A DNA stretch of 64,000 nt from Chamaecrista fasciculata (GCA_003254925.1 QANZ01015676.1:20257-84256), one strand, 5' to 3'. Shown: positions 32,520 through 45,599, counted from the stretch's first letter. The notes: generated by a model not told the origin, from the sequence alone. Numbers and translations: made by a program.

Positions 32520-33262
32520 TTGACAACAAATTTATTTCAGCATATAAGTTGACTGTAACATTAAAAATTAAATATAGAAAAATCTATGATGCCATAAATA
32601 AGGACACAATGGCCATCCGCCAAAATTTATGTTGGATTCATGCCATATATAACATTAAAAATTAACATTGACTGTAGTTTTTTTAATAATATATTACTAT
32701 GTAGATATCTTTTATGAAATGATAAAAAGGATCCAATGTTGAATAGTGCTCCTAAGATATGTCTACATGTTATTTTTCTATTTTCTTACTGAAAAAACAT
32801 CTTTGGTCTCTCTAAACTTTATATTAACTTTTAATTTCATTCCTAATATTTATTTAGGATTAGTTTTGTCCCTAAAGTTTCATAATCTAAGTTAGAACTA
32901 AAGTTTCTTTTTTTACTAATTTTATATTATATATCATTAGTCACATAGAATTGACAAACTTTAAAAAAAATTAAAATTGATGTAGAATTCAAGGACAAAA
33001 ATAGTGTTCATACCTATTTTTCTTTAAATATAATTGCTAAATTAGAGAGAAAATAGTCAATTTTTTTTTTAATTTTTTTTTCACTTTTTTGTGGAAATTG
33101 AAGCATGGGACTCGAAGGCTCATTGGGGGATTTCATAGGCATCAATCATCATTTCATTTTGGATTCAAAGATTAAGGAAACTAAAAAAGGAAAAAAAAAA
33201 AAAAAAACATTGAAGGAAGCACAAATAACAAATTGATTTTGAAGCAAGCTACCATAACAAGA
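32520..33262. other. AOC 3' flank, no gene seen
   Basis: AT-rich DNA with GGTC-type repeat phrases at about 32805-32900 and A-tracts (33190-33208). No coding sequence is recognised. Confidence 0.4.
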
Positions 33263-34542
33263 TCAAGTGGTGAAGTTAGGGATAGTGGCATGAGGGTGAG
33301 TGGCCTTAGCATCTGGAGATGGTTCAACACTTGATGATGGAGGCACAGGCTTGCATGTAAGGTCAGCTGGCAAATCAGGAATACCCTTCAAAAAAAAAGT
33401 GTAAAAAAGCTTAAAAGGGAACACAATCTGCTGAAGCTTGACCTGTCCTTGAACACCTTCAAATATTCCAGATCCTCCAGTCACTGCCAGAAATGTGTCT
33501 TGGTATGTCAGATAAGCTCCTTGCACAGAGATATGACCATAATCTCCAAAGTAGAAGCTATAAATGGCTTCATATCTGTCTCCCTTTTTCTCAGGCACAT
33601 GCTGGATCAGCACACACAAACCTGATGTTATGCCTATCCTCTTCTCCAAATCTCCAGAATACAGCTTGTTGCTGAATGGCACTAAGTCTCCCAAAGAGTT
33701 CAGAGTCTTCCCACTCAGCCTCAGGTATGCTGGGCTGCTTCGGTCTCGTTCATTGATCTCATACACATATAGTTCTTGAACTTTGGCTGCAGGAATGAAC
33801 AGATCAACTAATGAGGAATGCTACACAGATACATATGGTATCATAGGGTAGATTTGATCTAAGAGATACACTATTTGGTCCTCAATTTTTTTACAAATAT
33901 GAACTACATGTGATATGTGAGGATTAAATAATTCATCTTTGTAAGAAAATCAAAGATCGAGAAGTATATTTTCAATATTCAGGGACTACATCGTAATTTT
34001 GAGACAGATTTAAAGACTAAAAAGTACTTTTTCTCTTGATTTAATTTAACAAACTGATTTTGACATAACAGGTTAAGCAATTAATGTAAGTGGATCTCTA
34101 AAGGGTAAGTGGACTAAACTAAAACGAAAACATATAAACAAGGCATGATCATCAGATCCTTTTGCAGGCGTTTACAAGCTTTTTCTTCCTGTTTAACTCA
34201 GTCTACTTTTTTTTTTTTTTATCGGTATGTCAAATTTACTGAGGACGATTGTAAATTTTTTTACTTTGACATGTGGATTTAAGCAAGTAATACAAGTTAA
34301 CCAGACCAGAGGAACTTACTTGGCTTGGGAGAATCTTGTTGCTCCTTGTGCTTGTTGAAGAAGAATGCTGAGACCCTGGAGTTTGAACTTTTTGACACAT
34401 ACTGGGTGGTTGAGAATTTTAAGCTTTGCTTTGGGAAGGACTGAAGTAGATTACATCCCAATTGCTTTTGGGTTTGAGGAAGGGTAGAACTTAGGAGTGA
34501 GGTTCTGAGAGAGATCATTTTCAGAGAACATGTGGAAGCCAT
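33263..34542 (-). CDS. AOC: Allene oxide cyclase, plastid
   Basis: Two exons (minus): 34542-34320 and 33786-33263, joined by GTAAGT...CTGCAG with matching phase; 248 aa, normal for the family. The enzyme cyclises the unstable allene oxide 12,13-EOT to cis-(+)-OPDA in chloroplasts, the committed stereospecific step to jasmonic acid. Residues 1 to about 70 are Ser/Thr/Lys-rich with few acids, a plastid transit peptide. The mature part begins near [15 protein letters not shown] and contains [37 protein letters not shown] and [20 protein letters not shown], all typical of the AOC barrel. The C-terminal tail ([16 protein letters not shown]) is also characteristic. A CACGTG G-box lies about 195 bp upstream. 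Nothing looks damaged. Its 5' end faces the 3' end of the aminopeptidase gene, 747 bp away. Confidence 0.96.
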
Positions 34543-34594
34543 GATTGAGGAATTGGGAGAAGAACGGTTGATGCAAGGGAGATTAGATTCTCAG

Positions 34595-34604
34595 ATTTAT
34601 AAAT
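34595..34604 (-). promoter_or_regulatory. Candidate TATA box of AOC
   Basis: On the minus strand ATTTATAAAT lies about 55-60 bp upstream of the AOC start codon. It would imply a short 5' leader of about 25-30 nt. Confidence 0.4.
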
Positions 34605-34733
34605 GAAGGAAGATTTTCAGATTTAACAATGGAGAAACATTAGAAAATTCATATTTACCACGGTAGGAGTAAAATAATAGTGGATTGTAAAAAAGGGTTG
34701 GCTTTGGAGAAAAGCCCATCTGTTCCCCATACC

Positions 34734-34739
34734 CACGTG
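34734..34739. promoter_or_regulatory. G-box CACGTG upstream of AOC
   Basis: A perfect CACGTG in ACCCACGTGGAAG, about 192-197 bp before the AOC start. G-boxes are bound by bHLH factors such as MYC2, which drives jasmonate-inducible genes including AOC. The link is inferred from motif and position. Confidence 0.5.
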
Positions 34740-35289
34740 GAAGCTTCACTTATTTTTTCTTTTCCTCTCTCTGCTATGAATTTTCCATCCCAGAAGATCT
34801 GTTTTCTCGGGTGAGAAAATAATAATATATGTGGGTATATACTATATACCAGTAAAACCAGATGTATGTGAAAGAAGCAACCTTTACTAAACAATTATAG
34901 AAATATCATTAAACATTTAGACTTGATATGGCAGTAGAATCCAGGTTCTTGAGGGCTGCTAATAATTATTTATAATCATATATGTGAACATCATATGGAA
35001 CTTGCAGTAGTAGCCAAGTCCAATTTTTTTACTACCTATCAAGATATGAACTAAAAGACAAGATATTGAGTTTTTGTTTTTGTTTCTGTGTCTAATAAAT
35101 TGGCAACTTTATTTGCTATCAATATTTTTAATACAATATTACATGTGAAGAGATTAATTTAAACAATCAATAATGTGGTGATGGGGGTGCAAAAGAGATT
35201 CCAGTATTATTATATTTTTATCAAAGAACACTAAAGCAGAGTGCCTAAAGAAACTTTACCATATCTTTGTTTTGAATAAAATTACTACA

Positions 35290-38200
35290 TCAACATGTGG
35301 TCAAAATTTCTGCTCCAGTTTTAGTGATCAAAATTGTATGCTCAAACTGTGCAGCGGGACTACCATCTTTTGTTACAGCAGTCCAGTTGTCTGGCCATGA
35401 AATGCACTCGGTGCTTCCCATTGTAAGAATAGGTTCTGGCATTAAAAGTATAGTTTGAAAGGAAAGATTCAATGAGCCAACCAATATACCAACAAGGAAA
35501 GAAGCAGAAAAAAAGTTTCCGTACAAAATAAGAATATGACAATAGCACATTTTTAATCTCCAAATTTTACAGTAATTTTTAATTTTGTGCCCAAAATTTT
35601 ACATTTTATTCAATTTTATCCCTTGTCCTAACTCCATCAGATGATTTAACGCCAGACTCTGTGAGAATATTTTGGGGGACATATTTGACAATGAATACAA
35701 ACTTTGGGAACATATTTAATAATACACTCAAACTTTAAATCCTAAAAATATGAACAAGATGTTGGAGTCTTCCATCAAGTCATTTGATAGAGTTAGGGCA
35801 AGGGATAAATAGACCAAACTGAAAAACTTTGTAGACGAAATTAATGATAAACAAACTTTAGTGGCGAAATTACAAATTGATGTGAAGTTTAGGGACAAAA
35901 AAGATTCTTTTGCCTAATAATAATAATAATCAAGTTCATGATAGTCCAATACAATCGACCTTTAGACATACCGTAAAATAATACGTGAAGCAGAGCATAA
36001 AAGGCATAAGAATGTAAACCTCAAATTCTAGGTGCAAATTTATGTTTCTTTATATTAAGGGCGCTTACCAATTGTAAATGTTTGACCTTCAACCATGCAA
36101 CCAGGATTGTCATTACCTGTCAAGCAAAAATAATAAAAAAAATATCATTAAGAAAATGAAAACCTAAATAACATAACCACTTTCCCACCTCCAACATTTC
36201 AATTTAACAAAAGGTTGAAAATAGGAATCGGAGGGAGGAGCAAAGGGAAGCAATATAGAAGGGCTTTCTAGGCTCCCATAAGATTCTAGACTTAAAAGAG
36301 AATGCAACTCAAGAACAAAATTCAAATACAGCTGATTTACCAGCCTTCTTTCAACTATATCAATCAGCAGAAAATTCTCAAATGAATAACCACCCGTCCA
36401 TGTAGAAAACAAAAAATTTTCCGAAAGAAGCTTCTGCTACGTTGTATTTTTTTTTATCACCAAAAAACTTAGTAACCCCACCTCCCATTAGAAGGATGGG
36501 TCTGAGACAGAGGAACACAGCAGAAACAACACCCAAAGACACCTAGAGACACTAGTATCCTGAGAAGGTGATGGGGACTATATTTAAAAGGTTACTTACG
36601 GTTATGTAAAATAATTGGCTCAGAATGAAACACCGCTCCGACACCATGCCCCACAAAGCGTTCCACTACGCCAAAGCCATACTTTTCAGCATGCTCACTG
36701 TAATAGTGTTTCACAACTAAGAAAAATATTAAGATCTACAGTAGCCATTATAATTTATAGATCGCATCATCAATGAATGTAAACTATAAATGTACCCATA
36801 CATGGAAGTGCACAGATTCGCTATTAATAAAGACTCCAGTGCAACTCCAGAAGTTAATGTACAAACTCTAATATCACCCTGACAACCAACATCTTCTACC
36901 TCTGTCCACTTAATTCAGTGTCATCATTATGCGATCAATTAACCGTTTCTAGACTTTTATTAAACAAACAAACAGCCTCTAGTGATTAACATGGATATTT
37001 AGCAAACCAAAGGAATATATATATATATATATAAAAATTTCAACCACAATGATAATCAAATTGTGACATCTAAACATCTAAAAAACTTTTCAATTTATTT
37101 TTGCTTTTGATCTAAGAAACTCTACCTGATTGTATTCCCAATATTATTAAAACTAGCACCGTCCTTGCAAACAGCCATTCCCATCTCCAGGCACTCTTCA
37201 GTTACCTGTCAACATTGGGTCCAATGATATGAAAAATGCAGAGTAGATATTTGCATAGAAGGCATTGCCAACTGAGGGAAATATGCTCTCAAGGAAGTAA
37301 TGTGCTTTCAACATAGTACAAATTGTGTAAGCTAAATTTCATTTAGCCCATGTGTATCACCTACCAATAACTTACCTTAACAAGGCGTTTCATTGCATCA
37401 CTAACTTCCCCACATAAAAAAGTCTTCGATGTGTCTCCATGATATCCCTAAGACCAGCATATTAAAAACCACTATATTACTTGGTCATTAACAATAGCAT
37501 CCAAATATATCATAAATAAGTACATCATCAGTGTGCTTCAATTTTTAATACTTTAGTAATTTAATCTTCAAAAGTATGAAAAAAAGCAGAATATTCATTG
37601 CCAGCATGGTTATGCCAAATTTGATAACCAATACAGATAGGGCACAGATTTTTGAACTAAAGAGCTACCATAAAGAACATCATAAGATAAAGCCCTACAA
37701 ACCCATTAAATAAAAACGAAACAAACACTCAATTGAACACCAAAGGTAGCCACATTTATTGTTTCAATGTTTTGTCCCAAGCTAAGAAGCCGTAATGATT
37801 TGATTCTTGAAGATACTATCTATTGATAGTTTATATGCATAAATATTTGAGGCAAACAAATTATGATTCCCTTAACTCTATTAACCAGTTAGTGCTTGGA
37901 TGTGCACCGATCATCATTATTACTTGACCTAATGTTTTCTTTCAGTATATTTTTTAATTAATTGGAGAACTGATTGGAATAGGGAAAGCTTAAAATGTCA
38001 ATCCAAAATATAATACCTAAATCATATCAATATATTGATTATATTCATTGCATTGGTAATTGATTCACTAATTATCCACTCTGCGGTATAAATCAACTTT
38101 TTCCTCTAGAGAAATTCAAATCATAAGACTTTGAAACTTCACTGCACTGCCGAGCAAAAATACAGTTGCAGAGGAATTTTAACCTATGACTTTTATCATA

Positions 38201-39914
38201 ATGGAATGAAAAACTCCACCAATTAAAAGGGATGAATTAAAATGATAAACGAACTCAGGAATCTATTAAATATATAGGAATAAAGTAGATATGAAAGCTA
38301 GTTGCATGTTGCCCTCAGTTGAAGATATTTAATTTAGGGAAAAAAGCAGTGAGTCTAAATAAACTTAAATATATTTTCACCAAGAATAGAGGAGCATACA
38401 TTTAGGTAGACTGTCACATCAATGTTAATAATGTCGCCATTCTGCAAATGAGATTACTGTCATCAGTTAAGAGTCATTTGCCTACTAAGGATGAAGCAGA
38501 TGGCAATTTAGTCCTTTAAAACCTGTAGCTGCCGAGAATCAGGTATTCCATGGCACATGCACTCATTAACTGACGTGCACACACTTTTTGGAAATCCACC
38601 ATAGCCAAGAGGTGAGGGATAAGCACCAGCATCTATTATCATCTGGTGCACTGCTTTGTCAATTTCATCTGTCGTTACAGAAGGCTAACAATTTAAACCA
38701 AAAATATGTCAGACACAAAAATATTCCGTTCAAAGAAAATGGTTTGCATTAAGGACATTTTCCTCTACTATGACAGTTTCTTTTCGTTTCTTTTTCAATT
38801 ATAATAGAAATATCTTGCACCGCAGAATAAGGGTTAAGCTTCGTAAAATAAAATTTACATTCTAACTTGATCCCTATATATTACGCATTAGACAAGTTTT
38901 ACAACCACTACTATGTACATTCACCCTTCTGTACAAGAAAATCTGGAAGTATATGCGAAAATCATCAGCCTATCCACTTTTTTAGAATAACGTAATTCCT
39001 AAACTTTCACATTTAAATATCTGCTGTCAAGATGTCATGATTCTAGGAACATATTTCAATGCTAAACAATAAGCTGATGTTACATCACATACAGGGGTAA
39101 ATGTCCATAAGTCGTATATTACAAAGATTGAAAATTAACTGTCAAGCAAGAGAATGTGAATCTCAGACAAATTCATGATATATAAAGTAGGCTGAAGCGC
39201 TGAAGGGAGGAAATCTTACCTTAACTAAAGTTCCTGCATAGTTCAGGACCCTAGCAGCAAGCTCACCTGCAGCTTTCATGCGAGCAATGCCTTCAGAATC
39301 ATGCATTTGGTACTCGCTTGTAATTTCAGGCAGTATATTTGAACCTACATAAGGAGGCCTCGGTATGTGATCAGGGACAAGCAGACCTGGTGAAACTTTT
39401 CCACGCCTCAATGGAGGCCTTCTTTTAACCTTTGTAACTCCAAGCTCACGCTCTCTAAATATGACCAAATAATATGTAAAGAGGTACTAGAACCTTTTCT
39501 TTTTTATTAAGAAAACTGACCTTTATTTCGTTAACAGAAAAGCAAAGAACTGACCAAGTTCTTATGTTATGAAAAAACACTTTGATATTGACTGAAAAAG
39601 CACAGATGAGAAGAGGAAATGGTAATATTTATTTTTATTCAATAGTTCAAGATCTGATTTGACAAAAAGTTTAAGATGTTAGAAGGTGAAAGGGAAAATT
39701 AAAAGATGGTTGACAATGACGTCTCCCAGATGTTAGTTATGCCGCACATTGAATGAAAACATTGCCTTAGATGTAATACATAATGAGAATTCTTTCTCTA
39801 GAAGCTTTCTGACAACCTTGAATTTTTAGTTTAAAGAAGCCCCTCAGTCCCATGATATACAAGGAAACTTTAAAAAAAATCAGAACTGACTGAATTTGTC
39901 TCCACCAGGCACCA

Positions 39915-39952
<38 letters not shown>

Positions 39953-40681
39953 TCAAAGAAGAACATTCATTTAATGCATCTCCAATAAAAAGCTCAAAAT
40001 CATAATTAATGACGCATGGAATTACATAGAAGGCAGCCAAACAATATCCTCAATGTTACTTACATGGAATTGCTCTTACATCATAGTACTAATATTCTTC
40101 CTTCGTTAAGACAGAAACTAATGAACCCGATTACTAATCCAATCTTTTAGATAGTTTTTCCATTTAAAACCGCATAGAATTACATAAAGAAGTCTCGAGT
40201 TAGAGTCTATTGGCTAACGCTAAACAGTTGCAAAGAAGACTAAATTAAGCTAACGGTCTGATATAGAAGATAGAACAAACTAAACACTCAAAACAGTCCT
40301 AATTACATATATTTAGCTTCTAAGCTGAAAATGCAAGCACGATGTGTACCTTTTAATTCTCATGGCTTCCTCCAAACCGGACAGCCTCTTGGCGTAAATA
40401 CTAAATTGCTTTCTAGAAAGTGATTGGTTTCCTGCAACCAAAAAAAAAATCCCAATAGATTATCCCTTTAAGGAACTAAAACAATCGATGAGAAGGAAGA
40501 AATAACTATTCTCAAAAAGAGTAAAATGCAAACGAAGAAATGAAGAACCAGGGAACGCAGAACGTGAGATGGAAACAGAATCTCCGAGAAAAGGTTTAGA
40601 AGAAGTTGAGGAAGACACTGATACTTCGCCATGAAAGGATGTTGAGAGTTTCAGAAACGCATAATGAGCAGTGAGCGCCAT
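35290..40681 (-). CDS. MAP1B: Methionine aminopeptidase 1B, organellar
   Basis: Ten exons (minus): 40681-40549, 40431-40350, 39454-39220, 38684-38523, 38441-38400, 37447-37376, 37205-37126, 36697-36600, 36116-36069, 35435-35290. All junctions are GT-AG and the phases agree; 365 aa. It removes initiator Met from nascent organelle-encoded proteins. Residues 1 to about 60 are Ser-rich, a likely transit peptide. [21 protein letters not shown] precedes the peptidase fold. The five metal ligands are present: D212 (INIDVTV), D223 (HGDTS), H286 (FVGHGVG), E318 (TFTIEP) and E349 (QFEHT), with H195 (MCHGIP) as the substrate-binding His. Ligand spacing matches the bacterial enzyme within one residue. 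The leader [11 protein letters not shown] and RRPPLRRG resemble Arabidopsis MAP1B. Intron 9 holds a foldback repeat. Confidence 0.95.
35548..35925. repeat. Foldback MITE in MAP1B intron 9
   Basis: The left arm (AATCTCCAAATTTTACAG...GTCCTAACTCCATCAGATGA) and right arm (TCATTTGATAGAGTTAGGGC...AAGTTTAGGGACAAAAAAG) are imperfect inverse copies around a centre near 35710. No exon is disturbed. TSD not resolved. Confidence 0.6.
39918..39950. repeat. (AT)n microsatellite in MAP1B intron 2
   Basis: About 16 AT units between exons 2 and 3 of the aminopeptidase gene, probably length-polymorphic. Confidence 0.9.
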
Positions 40682-40779
40682 TCTCTCTCTGTTCGAGATT
40701 CTAGAGAGAGAGAAAGGATAACGGAATGTGAGGAATTTTGATTGATATTTGAGGATTTGTTTTGATTAAGTTTCAACAA

Positions 40780-40833
40780 AGCCCATAAAAAAGAATGGGC
40801 CTAAAACTGAGAATCATAGTCAAAGTTTGGGCC
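40780..40833. promoter_or_regulatory. Site II-type motifs upstream of MAP1B
   Basis: TGGGCC occurs at 40796-40801 and 40828-40833, with the related GCCCAT at 40780-40785, all 100-150 bp upstream of the MAP1B start. TGGGCY site II elements, bound by TCP factors, are common in plant promoters of ribosomal, mitochondrial and other housekeeping genes, which suits an organellar processing enzyme. Confidence 0.5.
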
Positions 40834-40913
40834 TAAAAAAATAATACAGAGAAAGCTCTTCTAAATGTTTCATTTCTTTCTTATTCTGTTATTTATCATG
40901 CATATTTCCGTAT

Positions 40914-41273
40914 GGGTAAATTACGCTTTCATATCGTGTTTTATGGACCAATTTCACTTTGGTACCCTGTTCTTTGCACCATTAACATTTTGATACCATG
41001 TTCTTTCAAAAATGACATTTTGATACCATGTTCTATGGACCGATTTCACTTTGGTACCTTGTTCTTTCATAATTTGTTACCCTATTTTATTTTTGTCATG
41101 GTACCAAAGTGTTAATGGTACAAAGAACAGGGTTCCAAAATGTCACTTTTGAAGAACATGGTACCAAAATGTTAACGGTGCAAAGAACGTGGTACCAAAG
41201 TGTCACTTTTAAAAGATTAGGGTATCAAAGTGAAATCAGTCCATAGAACAGGGTACCAAAGTGTAATTTACCC
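40914..41273. mobile_element. GGGTAAATTAC foldback MITE
   Basis: It starts GGGTAAATTACGCTTTC and ends GTGTAATTTACCC. The body is made of TTTGGTACC(C/T)TGTTCTTT-type phrases that recur in inverse on the other side, with inner arms meeting near 41085. No convincing TSD (ATTTCCGTAT against TTTCTATAAT). It shares termini and the TTTGGTACCCTG phrase with 52471-52903. Confidence 0.75.
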
Positions 41274-42417
41274 TTTCTATAATTTCTCAACTTGGTCCCA
41301 AATTAATTTCCTCTTTTTCTTGTTTTTTATTTATTTCCTAATTAATTTCATCAACCTTTAATACTTGATCAAGAAAATGATAAAAGGTTGACGTGGCCAT
41401 CCATATATATACAGATGAAGTCATGTTTTGCTTTGGCGTAGATAATAGGGTTAGTTTATCAAAGAGCCTGCATAATAATGACAAGACAACGAAGGCTACC
41501 TCAGTGGTAGAATGTTCCACACACATATGTAGCTTTTTTTTTTTAAATGAAGAAACACACATCTATATATATAGGTATATAACTTTAGATTGTACTTAAG
41601 ATTATCAAACCTCAAAAAGTTAATTTTCTTGCATAGACATCTCTTCTTTTCAACAATTCTACGTATTCCAATTTTTTTTTCCAAATCTTCAAGATATATT
41701 TTGTATTTTCTAATCAAAAAGTTAAAATTAAATACTTTCACCATAATAAGCACAAGATATATTAACTAACCCTAAACATAAATATATTTTTTTAGGGTTA
41801 GTTAATATATTTTTTTAGTTAATAGTTTGGTATAATAGAAAAAAAATCATTTTATTATATATTATATCAAAACTAATTTTATTATGTAATTTGAGAAACC
41901 AATTATCAAAATACTTCAAATATATATATAATAGTATAGATATTATAAAATGACAGTATTGAATATTGATTTTGAAAGCTAATTATATTAATCACAAAGA
42001 CATGCATGCAAGCAAGTCCAATACGTACATATGGTCAATAATGAATTGAAGGAGTAAGATATTGAAATATTCAAAGCATGAAATAAAAATCTGTGAGGTT
42101 TTGATGGCGAAATTTGCGCAATTATGTTTGGTTTTTTTGCACTCACAAAACCTTAATTTCAAGTTCACCTAATTACAAGCCTCCAATTTACATAGGACCC
42201 CTTATATCGTTTTCAATCTCCAGCTACATTAATAAACTCCAGTACTCGTCACATCAATTAACAAAATTTATTTAAATTAATACCATATATAGTTAATTAA
42301 CTCATGGAATTAGGAAGCATTTTTATAAAATGTTTACTTTAACTAATTAAAAAAAGTTTATTATACTAGCTTTCAACACAATATTACATACCAATGGGCT
42401 TTATGCATGCCCTAAAG
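41274..42417. other. Gene-free AT-rich DNA
   Basis: No gene is recognised. TATTTTTTTAGGGTTAGTTAATATATT at about 41786-41813 is the near-inverse of AATATATTAACTAACCCTAAA just before it (about 41756-41776), a small hairpin of unknown meaning. Confidence 0.4.
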
Positions 42418-42600
42418 GATTTATCTAACATGTGCCCTTAGGGCACATTTTAAGGTTTTTTCTGATTGGTTAATAGAGCATCGCATATCTTGAAATCTAC
42501 GAAAATTCATTTAAAAGATGATTTTTAATGTTTGAAAACTCATTTAATCAATCAAAAGAAACCTTAACATGTACCCTAAGGGCACATGTTAGAAGGACCC
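42418..42600. mobile_element. Short MITE with palindromic GTGCCCTTAGGGCAC ends
   Basis: The left arm CTAACATGTGCCCTTAGGGC...AAGGTTTTTTCTGATTGG is mirrored by CCAATC-type and CCTAAGGGCACATGTTAG on the right (ending about 42592), about 45 bp of TIR. Each arm carries its own small palindrome. TSD not resolved. Confidence 0.6.
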
Positions 42601-42652
42601 TATTCTAAAATTCAAAAAAGTTATTTCTTGATAACTTCTCACCCCTCTTTAA

Positions 42653-42657
<5 letters not shown>

Positions 42658-42684
<27 letters not shown>
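42658..42684. repeat. (AT)n microsatellite
   Basis: An AT dinucleotide run of about 13 units. Confidence 0.9.
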
Positions 42685-42687
<3 letters not shown>

Positions 42688-42849
42688 GATTTTGAAGGCT
42701 AAAATAACAAAAGATGTCAAATTTTTTATACAAAAATAGATTAGTGACATTATTATATTACACCCTGAAATTTAACATAACTTTAATTTGTAGAAAAGTT
42801 ATGTTTGATTATATTACAAATGAGCTTAAAGGGACCACGTACAATTATA

Positions 42850-43165
42850 TCACTCATCTTATCATTGAAACACATTCAAAATTTGCTGTTGATCTCATCA
42901 ACTCTGATCAACTAACTGTTTTACATCCTTTTCACAATTATTTCAAATTTCATCCTTATTTCCTTCTTTAATATCCTCTAATTTAATTTAATGTATGATT
43001 TGCTTGGCTTTTCTTGTACTAGGATTTGTAACAAAGCAGTGGCATAATTAGCTGGTTTTCTCATCTTGAGACCATCTGCATGATGGAGATCACCAACTTG
43101 TCGTTTTGTATTGTATGTTTTGTTGTTTAATATATTTCCAATTTCTACCAAAGAAAAAAGAATGT
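42850..43165 (+). pseudogene. LINE 3' end with RNase H remnant
   Basis: The plus strand reads HLIIETHSKFAVDLINSDQ (about 42855-42910) and later NKAVA-stop-LAGF (about 43030-43065). This fits the IIE-DS--AV-LI and N--AD-LA signatures of the RNase H domain at the end of plant L1 LINE ORF2. It then runs through a short 3' untranslated region to TTTCTACCAAAGAAAAAAG at about 43146-43164, an A-rich tail. Frames are interrupted; no TSD is seen. Confidence 0.6.
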
Positions 43166-43554
43166 TTTTTGTTTTTGTTTTTTTATAACAAAAAAGTTTA
43201 AATAAGTTGTATCTCGAGGGTTTACTAAGGTCAGGACATGCCTCAAGTCTCTATAAACACTTATAAAGATACTTACAGATTACCTACCAACGAAGTCTTC
43301 ACATCGACAGCGAGAATAATATAGAACTCACTAACTTTTGGGTTATAACCTTATTTTCTATTTTCATATATTATTTTTCTTTCTTAAACTCTAAGTTTAT
43401 TTTAAAGTTTTCAATATTTAAAAATATGTTTGTTTAATAAATTCAAAAATTTATTCTTATTCATATTTAAATTATGACAACTTCAATAACTATAAATTTC
43501 ATGTATGCTTTAGTGTAATTATTATTAACTGTTTATATTAATAAGTTTAAGATT

Positions 43555-43792
43555 AAATTGTAATTTTGATCTCTTATCTTTTCGGTAAGTTGCAACACAA
43601 CTCTTTATTTTTTTTTGTTTTAATTTTGGTCTTTTAAGTGTTTTTAAAAGTTTTACCCATTGATCCTAACAACTGAATGTAGTCATATCTCTCTCATTTT
43701 GTAGTTAAATAATGGGTGAAGTTAATCGTATCTTTCTCGTTTCAATGTCGATTGCGATGAACTCAGAACTAAAAGTTATTAATGATGAGTTA
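43555..43792. repeat. Left part of a GGTC foldback MITE copy
   Basis: It contains the family phrases TTTTGGTCTTTTAAGTG, GTCATATCTCTCTCATTTTG and GAACTCAGAACTAAAAG, and breaks off exactly where the LINE tail at 43793 begins. Confidence 0.5.
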
Positions 43793-44215
43793 TTTTTTTT
43801 GGTAGAACTGGGCAATTTCATTAAAGAAAAAGACAATACATAAGTTTAGAACAGAGGACAACTAAGGACTAAAACTAAGATGACATAAAGAAGCCTAAAA
43901 CAGAGACATCAGTTGGCCAAGATAAGCAGCGAAGAAAGAGATCCTAGAAGAGAGATTACAGGCAGCAAGAGGGAAACATACATCAGAATACATAACAAAA
44001 GACCTGCAGAACAAAATACATTCAAAAGAAACTCCATCTATGGGAGATCTTCTTAGAACTCCTATTTCCATATAGTCCCGATGAAACAAGAGAGATAAGA
44101 ACGGAGGAATAGAATCAAAAACAGTAAATTGAAGAAGTTTAAATCTCCCATGATTCGCCAGGGCATCAGCACAGGAGTTATTTTTCTTCTTAATTAAAAC
44201 CTTCAATAAATAAAG
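43793..44215 (-). pseudogene. 5'-truncated LINE, RNase H end and 3' UTR
   Basis: On the minus strand it encodes NNSCADALANHGRF (44187-44145), the conserved N-CADALAN-G end of the RNase H domain of plant L1 LINEs. The following about 330 bp leads to TGCCCAGTTCTACC plus an A8 tail at about 43793. It is 5' truncated. No matching TSD was found beyond 44215, so the insertion may have deleted flanking DNA of the MITE it landed in. Confidence 0.7.
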
Positions 44216-45148
44216 TCAAATTAAACATAAAAGTAATTCTGAAATCGAAAAATAAAAACAAATTATGAAAACCACTTTATATGCTATATTAATAATCTAG
44301 TATTTCATATATATGACACAATTTATAACTAAAAAAATATTGAAATTAAATGTATTAAATTCTCCTAAACATGTTGAAACGATACCAATCAAAATGAAAA
44401 ACATAAAAAATCACAACTATAATCGTTTCATCATTTGTTAATGATTCTCAGTACACTTTGCTTATTATAATGGGTCATAGAAATTTTTTATAGTTCAAAA
44501 TAATGTCAATGTTAAATAGTATGTATTAGCAGCTAATTAGTTTTGCATAGATTATCGATCTCGAAAACAAAATGGTGGCAATAATGATACTACTTAAATT
44601 CAAACCTACTTCGCGACTAAAAAAATTTAATATAGAGCTTTGACTAAAGAATTGTCAACTTAGAACTAGCTAGCTAGTTGGTTGGTTTTTTTTTTTTNTT
44701 TTTTTTTTTTTTGTGGGGAACAAATTATTTAGCTCACAGATGTATGTCAACTGCAATAAATGTACGTATAATATGTTCCTAAATTTCAAATGCAATTTTT
44801 TGGGAATATTTATAATTATAAAGAATAATGGTAATGATGAAATTAAATATCATCATATATATCATGCAAATATGCCGTCTTGCAGTTTTGCTATATATTT
44901 CAAATTTTTTTAGGAAAAGAATATATATATATATATATATTGGGCAATATGATTAATTAATTTACCCCCAGAGATTTACATAATCCGAACAACTAAATGA
45001 CGCATATTAACTTGTATATATATGGTGTTGACTTTTCTATTTTCGGCAATAAAAATGAGGATATTTTCGTACTCAAGTTCGTTGTTTTGCTCATCATACA
45101 ATTTGGTTTCCAAATTAAACACTAAAAATTAAGGAATATTATGTATTT
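44216..45148. other. Gene-free AT-rich DNA
   Basis: No gene is recognised. A T-tract with one N lies at 44684-44712 and (AT)n at 44921-44940. Confidence 0.4.
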
Positions 45149-45153
45149 ATATA

Positions 45154-45599
45154 TGAAGGATTTCGGAGCCCCAAGAATCGAAACCCGAATCATAATTTTA
45201 AGTTTAGAAACGTATTAAAACAAATTGCGGAACTTACTAACCTGGACGTCATTGCTAATATTCTAGATTTTGCTAGTGGCTTTGCTCCACCAAGACTGAT
45301 CTCTAAACGTTGATCTCCTCGTCACGAACTTCACCAAACGGTGAGACTCTACCGATATCGTGGAAGAAGAACTCGAAGAGAGAGAAATATTACTATGTGG
45401 ATTCTCTCAATATAAGAGCCTCTTTCTAACTCATGGAATTGAACAACTTGAATGATGGGGAATCACTGAGAATGGGAAAACTCCCAACTACTAATTATCC
45501 GATGTGAGACTTAAATAAAATAGCCCACATTCCAATAAGTTAACCCATAACTCAATTGGACTCCCACATGGGCGAATATTTAGCCCACAAAATCCAACA
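45154..45599 (-). mobile_element. 446-bp solo LTR
   Basis: On the minus strand it starts TGTTGGATTTTGTGG (45599) and ends GAAATCCTTCA (45154), TG...CA. It is flanked by ATATA at 45149-45153 and 45600-45604; the 5-bp TSD is low-complexity but exact. It contains CCCACATGGGC- and CGATGTGAGACTTAAATAA-type phrases common in plant LTR promoters and no coding region. No partner LTR or internal domain is adjacent. It is unrelated by eye to the 2.4-kb LTR at 17723. Confidence 0.7.
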
